A stretch of 64,000 bases of DNA, taken from NCBI RefSeq assembly GCF_002258785.1, contig NZ_NOYI01000021.1, positions 1 through 64,000 of the forward strand. The letters are read 5' to 3'. Position 1 is the stretch's first letter. Each line of letters opens with the position of its first letter. This document shows, one piece after another, positions 39,536 to 46,460 of the stretch. The translations under genes and the position numbers were made by a program. The notes beneath the pieces are model-generated. The model was given only the letters and a program-made list of their open reading frames with translations, was not told the DNA's origin and searched no databases. This DNA is from Rhodococcus sp. 06-235-1A (lineage in GTDB: Bacteria; Actinomycetota; Actinomycetes; Mycobacteriales; Mycobacteriaceae).

Positions 39536-40675
39536 TCAGCCGCCGGAATGCATCAGGTCGGCACCGGCGGGAACGCACACGTCCTCCGGGTCGTCGAGCC
39601 AACCGTCGGGCAACGAAACGGCGCCCGGCGAGCCCTGTCGTCCCCGGGGGCCCTCGGCGTCCTTGGGAAACGGAACGGTCGGATCGAGTTGCGCCAGAAG
39701 ATCGTCCAGCTCGGCAAGCGTCGACACCAACGCCATCGAGACCCGAAGATCCGACCCCGCGGGGAACCCCCGCAGGTACCACGAGACGTGCTTGCGTAGC
39801 TCACGCAGGCCCTTCTTCTCACCGTGGTGCTGGGCGAGCAACTCGGCATGCCGAGCGATGATCGTGGCCACCTCGCCGAGGGTGGGTGGCGTGGGTTCGG
39901 GACGACCGTTCAGTCGAGCGCTGAGTTCGGCGAACAGCCACGGCCGGCCGAGACAACCCCGCCCGACGACGACCCCGTCGCAGCCGGTCTCGGCCATCAT
40001 GCGCACAGCGTCGGTCGCGGAGAAGATGTCGCCGTTGCCCAGTACCGGGATTCCGGTGACGTGTTCCTTGAGTCGAGCGATCTCGTTCCAGTCCGCGGTG
40101 CCCGAGTACCGCTGCGAGGCAGTTCGGGCATGCAACGCCACCGCTGCGGCACCTTCGTCGGCGGCGATTCGGCCAGCATCGAGATGAGTGTGATGGTTCT
40201 CGTCGATACCGACGCGGAATTTGACGGTGACGGGAATGTCGGTGCCCTCGGTCGCCTTGACGGCAGCGGCCACGATGCGACCGAACAGGTTTCGTTTGTA
40301 GGGCAGAGCCGCACCACCGCCCTTGCGGGTGACCTTCGGAACCGGGCAGCCGAAGTTCATGTCGATGTGATCGGCCAAGTTGTCGTCGACGATCATCTTC
40401 GCCGCGGCGTACGTGGTGTCCGGGTCCACGGTGTAGAGCTGAAGAGACCGCGGAGTTTCGGTGGGCCCGAAGGTCGTCATGTGCATCGTGGCAGGCTGCC
40501 GTTCGACCAGCGCGCGTGCTGTGACCATCTCGCAGACGTACAGACCCGACGTACTGCCGGCCCGCTCCAACTCCTGTTCCCGGCACAGAGTGCGGAACGC
40601 CACGTTGGTGACGCCGGCCATGGGCGCGAGGACGACCGGGCTGCGCAGCTCGAGTGAGCCGATCTGCAGTGTCAT
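39536..40675 (-). CDS. dus: tRNA-dihydrouridine synthase
   Basis: 379 residues from the ATG at 40675. TIM barrel with FMN: the start LELRSPVVLAPMAGVTN, the catalytic cysteine in MNFGCPVPKVTRKGGG, phosphate loop GNGDIFSATDA, and GCDGVVVGRGCLGRPWLF. It reduces uridines in the tRNA D-loop with NADPH. The homologue is Rv0823c. A 100-residue C-terminal helical domain completes it. Confidence 0.94.
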   Translation of the reverse strand: MTLQIGSLELRSPVVLAPMAGVTNVAFRTLCREQELERAGSTSGLYVCEMVTARALVERQPATMHMTTFGPTETPRSLQLYTVDPDTTYAAAKMIVDDNLADHIDMNFGCPVPKVTRKGGGAALPYKRNLFGRIVAAAVKATEGTDIPVTVKFRVGIDENHHTHLDAGRIAADEGAAAVALHARTASQRYSGTADWNEIARLKEHVTGIPVLGNGDIFSATDAVRMMAETGCDGVVVGRGCLGRPWLFAELSARLNGRPEPTPPTLGEVATIIARHAELLAQHHGEKKGLRELRKHVSWYLRGFPAGSDLRVSMALVSTLAELDDLLAQLDPTVPFPKDAEGPRGRQGSPGAVSLPDGWLDDPEDVCVPAGADLMHSGG

Positions 40676-40742
40676 GAAGAAAGCCTTTGGAACGGAGGGG
40701 CAGGTATCGATCGGTGAGATGTGCAATCAGGGTGAAAACAGT

Positions 40743-40774
40743 AGTGCCCGGCACCGAAGTCGGCACCGGGCACT
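40743..40774 (-). terminator. desaturase gene terminator
   Basis: A 9-bp inverted repeat (AGTGCCCGG/CCGGGCACT, 40743-40751 and 40766-40774), read leftward, is followed by TACTGTTTT. It lies 17 bp beyond the stop of the desaturase gene, before dus. Confidence 0.75.
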
Positions 40775-40790
40775 CCTACCGAGCGAAGGA

Positions 40791-41747
40791 CTAGGACGCG
40801 CGTGCTTCGGCCTTGGCGCGTTCGCGGGCCAGCGAGCGGTCTCGCATCTCCTCGAACTTGGTGGCCTGACGTTCGAGGTCTTCGAGGAACGCGGCGAGTT
40901 CCTCGCGCTTGTTCTCACCGCGGGCGGTGAAGTCGTTGCGCTCGAACACTTGCCACTTGCGCAGCACGGGCCAGACGACGTCTTCGAGGTGTTGGCGCAG
41001 GTCGTAGATGCCGTGCTTGGCCATCAGCACACCGTTGCGGCGGAAGTTCGGCATGCCGGCACCGGGCATGACGAAGTTCGTCACGATGTCCGAGACGGCC
41101 TGCAACGTCTGATCCGGCGAGATGTCCATCGCTGCGCCGGTGATGTTGCGGTAGAAGATCATGTGCAGGTTCTCGTCGGCGGCGATGCGCTGGAGCATGC
41201 GGTCGGCGATCGGGTCGTCGCAGACCTTGCCGGTGTTGCGGTGCGAGACGCGGGTGGCGAGTTCCTGGAAGGTGACGTACGCGACCGAGTGCAGCAGTCC
41301 GACCTGCGATCCGGCGGGGGAGGCGTAGCCGTTGGTCATGTGGATCATGCGGGCTTCTTCGAGGGCGACGGGGTCGACGCCGCGGGTGACGACGAGGTAG
41401 TCGCGCATGACGATGCCGTGGCGGTTCTCTTCGGCGGTCCAGCGGCCGACCCAGGTTCCCCAGGCACCGTCGCGGGAGAAGTTCTCGGCGATCTCGCGGT
41501 GGTAGGAGGGCAGGTTGTCCTCGGTGAGCAGGTTGGTGATCATCGCGGCTTGGGCGACGTCGGAGAGCTTGGACTGCTCGGGGTCGTAGTCCGTGCCGCC
41601 GAGGGCGGCGAAGTTGCGGCCCTCGTCCCACGGCACGTAGTCGTGGGGATGCCATTCGCGTGCCATCGTGATGTGACGGTTCACGTTGTCCTCGGCAGTG
41701 GGTACCAGCTCCTGCAGAAGCTCGAGCTGTGTCAGATCCCGTGCCAT
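40791..41747 (-). CDS. desA1: acyl-ACP desaturase (DesA type)
   Basis: 318 residues of the soluble di-iron desaturase family. The two iron-binding motifs are visible: EENRHG near residue 107 and DENLHM near residue 195, the E-x2-H pairs of the diiron site. DesA1 in mycobacteria introduces the double bond of mycolic-acid precursors. Homologue Rv0824c. The leftward ATG is at 41747, and the region upstream should hold its promoter. Confidence 0.93.
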   Translation of the reverse strand: MARDLTQLELLQELVPTAEDNVNRHITMAREWHPHDYVPWDEGRNFAALGGTDYDPEQSKLSDVAQAAMITNLLTEDNLPSYHREIAENFSRDGAWGTWVGRWTAEENRHGIVMRDYLVVTRGVDPVALEEARMIHMTNGYASPAGSQVGLLHSVAYVTFQELATRVSHRNTGKVCDDPIADRMLQRIAADENLHMIFYRNITGAAMDISPDQTLQAVSDIVTNFVMPGAGMPNFRRNGVLMAKHGIYDLRQHLEDVVWPVLRKWQVFERNDFTARGENKREELAAFLEDLERQATKFEEMRDRSLARERAKAEARAS

Positions 41748-42010
41748 TAGATCGCCTCCATAGATTGCGTACGACCGGTCCAGCTTACGGCACCGTAGGT
41801 TCGGTGTGAACCGTGTCGTACCTGTTCACTTGCTGTTCCGGCAGTTGTGATGTCCGTTGTCGATCGACGCGAATTTCCCCCACGCGTAGACCGCCGGTCG
41901 GCCTGTCGCGACTGGTGCAGTTCCCCCTGCACGTCGCTCGGTCTCGGCCGATCGTTACGTCCGAGTGTACGTACCGAGCAGGTGTGATCACCGTTACTCG
42001 AGTGGAGTGT
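41748..42010. other. chromosomal intergenic between desaturase and attL
   Basis: 263 bases that carry the leftward desA promoter and, before phage entry, the downstream flank of tRNA-Lys. The bases next to the attL core read CCA in tRNA sense, meaning the ancestral tRNA gene encoded its CCA end. No coding frame is convincing here. Confidence 0.6.
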
Positions 42011-42054
42011 GGTGCCCCCAGTAGGACTCGAACCTACGACCTGCGGATTAAAAG
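42011..42054. repeat. attL core (44 bp; 3' half of tRNA-Lys)
   Basis: Identical over 44 bases to 62334-62377; the flanking bases differ at both ends. It equals the tRNA-Lys segment from the anticodon loop to the discriminator base and two following C residues. Here it is only a tRNA fragment, with no 5' half attached. Confidence 0.97.
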
Positions 42055-42098
42055 ATCCATGGTTTAGCACCGTGACCACGCTGCGGGCCGTCGCATGA
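42055..42098 (+). other. orphaned 3' end of the virion-form repressor gene
   Basis: When the prophage ends are rejoined at the att core, the repressor frame from 62071 continues through the core into this segment. It encodes DPWFSTVTTLRAVA and a TGA at 42096-42098. In the lysogen this stretch is cut off from its gene and no start codon serves it. Its tail RAVA matches the end of the integrase. Confidence 0.8.
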
Positions 42099-42239
42099 CG
42101 AAACTGTTTTGCGCCGCCTGTGGCGAGTTCGCCTGCGAGGTATCCGGAAGCGCGCCGCCGGTTCCGGTTCGGCACCGAACGTGTATCGAGTCCGTGAACA
42201 AGCCCGACCACCCTGCCCGTTTTGGGGTAGTTGTGACGC

Positions 42240-43079
42240 ATGAGCAATAACGCGACAATCGAACAGTGGGAGATCTTTCAAGTCGGGACGCGTAAGTCGG
42301 ACGTGACGGTGTCCGAGCGCATTCGGGTACTCCAGCAGTTCGAGACCGACACCGGCGTCGACCCCACTCACGCCCTACCGATCGACATCGTTCGCTGGTA
42401 CCGATCGCACCGGGACATCTGGGGACCGTCCACCCTGTACACCTACCACTCGTACCTCAAGACGTGGTTCAAATGGCTACAGCTACAAGACATTCGGCTC
42501 GATGACCCCATGCTCAAGGTCGGCACCGTCAAGCAACCGAAGCGCAAGCCCCGACCCGTTGCCGACGAACACCTGATCACCTTGCTCAACGTCAACATGA
42601 TGCACCGGACGCGCGTGATGATCCTGCTGGCAGCTCTGTCCGGTATGCGGTGCATCGAGATCGCCAAGTTCCGCGGTGACCACATCGACCTACCTCGTGG
42701 CCGGATACTCGTCCTCGGCAAGGGCGGCGATGAAGAGTGGGTACCGATTCACCCGGTGCTCGCGACGACAGCCGAGACGATGCCGGCACGTGGCTACTGG
42801 TTCGTCAGCAACTCGACACGGCCGGGGCAACACGTGCGAGCCAAGAGCGTGTCTCAGATCGTCGGAGACGCATTCCGACGCGCGAACGTGCCAGGGTCCG
42901 CACACCCGTTGCGAGCCTGGTATGCGACGACGCTGCTGGCTGACGGTGCCGATGTTCGAACGGTGCAAGAGTTGATGCGCCAAAGCTCACTCGCGAACAC
43001 ACAGAAGTACCTGCTGGCATCGGAGGAGAACAAGCGGGCCGCAATCAACAAGCTCGACCTGTACCGTGCCGTAGCCTGA
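42240..43079 (+). CDS. int: tyrosine recombinase integrase with C-terminal RAVA tail
   Basis: 279 residues. A SAM-like core-binding domain (residues 1-105) precedes the catalytic domain with SGMRCIE (Arg137), HPLRAWYAT (His222, Arg225) and Tyr257 in NTQKYLL. The usual second His/Trp (LGHSS) is Gln here (MRQSS). It integrates the phage at tRNA-Lys. The last four residues are RAVA, identical to the tail of the predicted virion-form repressor, suggesting a shared proteolysis signal. In the circular genome it lies 141 bp downstream of the repressor, same strand. Confidence 0.93.
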   Translation: MSNNATIEQWEIFQVGTRKSDVTVSERIRVLQQFETDTGVDPTHALPIDIVRWYRSHRDIWGPSTLYTYHSYLKTWFKWLQLQDIRLDDPMLKVGTVKQPKRKPRPVADEHLITLLNVNMMHRTRVMILLAALSGMRCIEIAKFRGDHIDLPRGRILVLGKGGDEEWVPIHPVLATTAETMPARGYWFVSNSTRPGQHVRAKSVSQIVGDAFRRANVPGSAHPLRAWYATTLLADGADVRTVQELMRQSSLANTQKYLLASEENKRAAINKLDLYRAVA

Positions 43080-43100
43080 CCGCCGAACGAAGGAGATCCT

Positions 43101-43253
43101 GTGAGCGAGAAGCGCACGAAGACACCGGACGAGATTCACCGCGACATTGCCGCTGCCATGCAAGCCTTCGGTGATAGCGCTCGACGGTTCGGCGAGGCTT
43201 GGGCGTCGGGAGTACGTGCCGTGGGCGAATCGAGAAAGCAACCTCCCGCCTGA
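43101..43253 (+). CDS. small hydrophilic phage protein (50 aa)
   Basis: A 50-codon frame starting at GTG 43101 with AAGGAG six bases before it, only 21 bp after int. The product is a charged helical peptide (TPDEIHRDIAAAMQAFGDSA) with no recognisable motif. Probably cotranscribed with int. Confidence 0.6.
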   Translation: MSEKRTKTPDEIHRDIAAAMQAFGDSARRFGEAWASGVRAVGESRKQPPA

Positions 43254-43268
43254 TATGTCCGATGTGCT

Positions 43269-43496
43269 ATGAATCACGGCATGACGGTGTTCCAGGAAAT
43301 GGCGTGGATTCAGTTGCTGATACTGCTCACTTTGTGGGGCTTCGCGATCGACGTGCTGCTGCGTCGGAGGCGGTCCCGCAAGCCGACAGCGCCGAATCCG
43401 AACGCGCACCGAGCGACCACAGTCCTGCTGTGCATCTGCGCCGGCGTGGTCGTGTTCGTCGTGGTGATCATGTTCCTCTCGCAGGTCACAGGGTAG
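43269..43496 (+). CDS. small phage membrane protein with two helices (75 aa)
   Basis: Helix one (MAWIQLLILLTLWGFAIDVLL) is followed by a basic loop (RRRRSRK) and a second helix (TTVLLCICAGVVVFVVVIMFL). The arginine-rich loop should be cytoplasmic. It sits next to int on the strand likely to be active in the lysogen, so superinfection exclusion or another lysogen-expressed role is possible but unproven. Convergent with the last tail gene. Confidence 0.7.
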   Translation: MNHGMTVFQEMAWIQLLILLTLWGFAIDVLLRRRRSRKPTAPNPNAHRATTVLLCICAGVVVFVVVIMFLSQVTG

Positions 43497-43497
43497 G

Positions 43498-44358
43498 TCA
43501 GACCCGGGCGGGCGCTCTGGTGTTGCCCGTCGCTGCGAGCGCGTTGACGACGCACACAAAGTCATCGGTGCCGGCGTTCATCAGTGACTCCACGAATGCG
43601 AACCGGCCTGTCAGCGAAGCGAATCGAGCATCGTTGTGATACCGCCGCTCACCGTTCGGCAGTAGGAACGTGCCTCGGTCACCGGAGATCCACGCTTCGA
43701 GGTCGTACATCGTTTTCGCATCCCGCAGCAACGGCGTTGCGTAGTTGCCGTTGTCGATTACCACCTGCCCGGTGCCGGCCACCCACACGGTGATCGCCCA
43801 CGACTGCCACGTCGTGTAGAAGTGCACCGACATGTTCATGTTCGGCACGTTCGCCGGAGTCATCTTCTTATCCGTGATCGCCACGCACGCCGTGCCGCCG
43901 GCGGTGCCGCCGTTCGGGGCGAACACGAACCGGCCGGCGACGTGGGTGACGTTCGCGCCCATGTCCTCGGTGCACCAGTAGACAGCTCCACCGGGAGCGA
44001 GAGCGAGAAACGAACCGTTGGCGAAGTACGGGGCGGCACCGTACCCGGCAGCCCAGTGCACCGACTGACCGCTCGTCGCCACGGCAGGCGCGGCAGAACC
44101 AGGCGACGACAGACCTACGAAGTCGTGGAATATCTCGGGCACACCGGCGAACGTGAACCGCGCTCGATCCTCATCGGTGATCCCATCACCACCTCCACCG
44201 CCCGACCCGATCTCGGACAGGTCGAGCCAACGCTGGACACCGTCGCCGATCTTGAGTACTTCCGTGTCGATGTCGTAGCCAGGCTCACCGAGCGCGAGGA
44301 TCGGGTTCGATGCCGTCCACGCGGTTGTCGTGCCTCGTCGTACCTGTATCGCACGCAT
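43498..44358 (-). CDS. tail tip / receptor-binding protein with Mtd-like N-terminus
   Basis: 286 residues. It opens with the phage tail-fibre unit QVRRGTTTAWTASNPILALG followed by EPGYDIDTEVLKIGDG, seen at the N-terminus of major tropism determinant-like and other receptor-binding proteins. A Gly-rich hinge (GSGGGGGDG) separates it from a beta-rich head. It is the last late gene and so likely the adhesin. ATG 44358 overlaps the stop of the upstream gene. Confidence 0.8.
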   Translation of the reverse strand: MRAIQVRRGTTTAWTASNPILALGEPGYDIDTEVLKIGDGVQRWLDLSEIGSGGGGGDGITDEDRARFTFAGVPEIFHDFVGLSSPGSAAPAVATSGQSVHWAAGYGAAPYFANGSFLALAPGGAVYWCTEDMGANVTHVAGRFVFAPNGGTAGGTACVAITDKKMTPANVPNMNMSVHFYTTWQSWAITVWVAGTGQVVIDNGNYATPLLRDAKTMYDLEAWISGDRGTFLLPNGERRYHNDARFASLTGRFAFVESLMNAGTDDFVCVVNALAATGNTRAPARV

Positions 44359-46460
44359 CAGGGTGTACCTCCGTTGAGTGAACCGCTCGACGCGGGATAG
44401 GGGAAACCGCCGTCGACCGAATGCGACGCGGCAGAAAGAATCTGCGGCACAGGCGTATTGGGCAGCCAGTACACCTGCGAACCGGTCACATCGAACCGCA
44501 GCTTGACAGTCCACGAGCCCGGTTTGATGTTGTGTGAGATCCGGCGTATCCGTCGCACGTACGCGACACCGAGCCGGCGCACCACGATCGCGTCGAGCAC
44601 GTTCAGTTTCGACACGAGGGCACGCTGCTCGGCGGTGACGATCGGCAGGGTGATCGCACGAGGGCCGGTCTGTTCGCCGCTGTACTGGTCGAGGATCGCC
44701 GTCGCCCACGCTGCGAAGTTCGTGCCGTAGTTGCCTGCTGCGATGTCCACCCACGCACCCGACCCACGCACGACGGGGAAAGTGCGGGACGACAGCCCCA
44801 GCGCCTCGATCGAGGCGTCACGCCGGTACTCGGCGGTCTGAGTGCGGCCGGCGATGAAGTCCAGTTTGGCCGGCGGGTCGTCCGAGCCGACATACCGGTC
44901 GGTGAAGTCCTCCGAGTCGAGCAGGTTCTCGGTCACCCGCACGGCGTTCACGAGATCCTTTGTGTCGGAACCGAACTCGGCATCGATCGAGTACGACATG
45001 TCGGCCTCGCCAGGTTCGTCCGACACATCCAGCGCGACCGTCGCCGGCAATGCGGACAGAACCTCGAGGCGGTCCTCTCGGGTGATCCGCACGTAACCTT
45101 TGCGGGCGTTGCGGGCCATCACGAGCGACGTTAGGTAGGTCAGCTTCTCGTCGGCGTACGACGGGTAGGCACCACCCCACGAGGGCAGCGGTCGGGGCGG
45201 GCCGGACACGTCGACGCCGTCGATCGACACCGGGACACCGAGCCGGTTCAGTGCCGGCGCGTACTTCGCGAACGTGTCGAACGCGGCAGGGCAAGGCTCG
45301 CCTAGTCGGCCGTGACTGTCGTGCACGCCGATCTCCACCTGTGGCACTCGGCCGATGCCGGGGACGATGCGCCTTGACCGGACGCGGCCGGACGCGATGA
45401 CTGTCAGACCGACGCCATCGGGGTGTAGGGCGATGATCCGAACACGTTTGCCGGCAGTAACTTTCGGGTCGACGGTAGCCGACGCGAACTTGATCGTCTG
45501 CACTCCGAGATCGGCCTCGATCTTCTCCGTTTTCACCTCCACCACATCGTCGGTGATCGTCTCGTAGGTGTAGCGATAGATCCGGTTCTGCTCCTGCGTA
45601 CGCGTGTGCCACGTCGCCGCCGGCGCACCAGGATTGACTACCGGGGGTAGGACCGTGAGGGTGAGCGGGTTCGCATTGCTGAAGGTGAAGTAGTTCCACG
45701 TCATGCCGATGTAGAGAACGCCGGCCTTTTTCGCTGCGTACTGCACGGCGATGGGCTTGCCGGTGGTGTTCGCTCGCAGCCAGATCACCAGGTGCACCTC
45801 ACTGACGCCGGCAGGGACGACAGCCGGCGACACCGTGGGCAACGTGTGGGTGGTCTGCTGATACCCGACCGATGGCTGAAAGTTGCCGACGTACTCCAGC
45901 AGGGGTATCGCGACGGGGTCTGTGGTGCCGTACTCGTCCTCGGTGCGGCTGATGCCGAACAGGGTGCACACCACCGAGACGCCCGTCTGGTTGTCGTTCT
46001 CGTCCAGCGCCCACGATGTACCGCTGCGACGGATGCCGAACCGGCCGGCGAAGTTCACTCGATCACCGGGCACGACCGGTGTGGGCATGCGGGTCTGAAC
46101 GATCACCGGACCCAGGCTTGTCTCCGATTCGGCGCTGACGACGCTCGACGTGGTTCCGCTGATGTCCTTCACGACGCGGCTCGAGCCGGTTCCGGAATAC
46201 TCGACGTTCAGATTCAGCGACGTTGCCACCGAAGCGCCGGTGAGCGGCTTGTCGCGCCGGTCGGTCGCGAACATGCCCTTGCCGGCGAATGGTGTTGTGA
46301 CGTTGCGGATCTCGGCGTCCTCACGCTTGGCGAGCAGGTCAAGCAGAGCGATGCCGCCAGCAGGGTAGACGTTCGGTGTGATGCCGTCCTGCACCCACAC
46401 CTGCTCGCGTGCCGTCTCGACCTGCACGGCCACCATCGTGGCGTCGGTGAACTTAGACAT
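44358..46460 (-). CDS. minor tail protein / baseplate hub-like protein
   Basis: About 700 residues following the tape measure, as in other actinobacteriophages. It starts MSKFTDATMVAVQVETAREQ and contains an Ig/beta-sandwich middle and a C-terminal part with repeats of RRLGVAYVRRIRRISHNI type. The length fits a single hub protein replacing Dit and Tal. It overlaps the tape measure stop by 8 bp. Confidence 0.75.
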   Translation of the reverse strand: MSKFTDATMVAVQVETAREQVWVQDGITPNVYPAGGIALLDLLAKREDAEIRNVTTPFAGKGMFATDRRDKPLTGASVATSLNLNVEYSGTGSSRVVKDISGTTSSVVSAESETSLGPVIVQTRMPTPVVPGDRVNFAGRFGIRRSGTSWALDENDNQTGVSVVCTLFGISRTEDEYGTTDPVAIPLLEYVGNFQPSVGYQQTTHTLPTVSPAVVPAGVSEVHLVIWLRANTTGKPIAVQYAAKKAGVLYIGMTWNYFTFSNANPLTLTVLPPVVNPGAPAATWHTRTQEQNRIYRYTYETITDDVVEVKTEKIEADLGVQTIKFASATVDPKVTAGKRVRIIALHPDGVGLTVIASGRVRSRRIVPGIGRVPQVEIGVHDSHGRLGEPCPAAFDTFAKYAPALNRLGVPVSIDGVDVSGPPRPLPSWGGAYPSYADEKLTYLTSLVMARNARKGYVRITREDRLEVLSALPATVALDVSDEPGEADMSYSIDAEFGSDTKDLVNAVRVTENLLDSEDFTDRYVGSDDPPAKLDFIAGRTQTAEYRRDASIEALGLSSRTFPVVRGSGAWVDIAAGNYGTNFAAWATAILDQYSGEQTGPRAITLPIVTAEQRALVSKLNVLDAIVVRRLGVAYVRRIRRISHNIKPGSWTVKLRFDVTGSQVYWLPNTPVPQILSAASHSVDGGFPYPASSGSLNGGTP

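Noticed and set aside
42167-42180. GTTCGGCACCGAAC palindrome before int as an SOS (LexA) box
   Set aside because: Half-sites are in the wrong order for the actinobacterial LexA consensus (GAAC...GTTC); kept only as a possible int control site.
42064-42371. Minus-strand frames over attL and the start of int
   Set aside because: They cross the integration junction and int in antisense; no motif.
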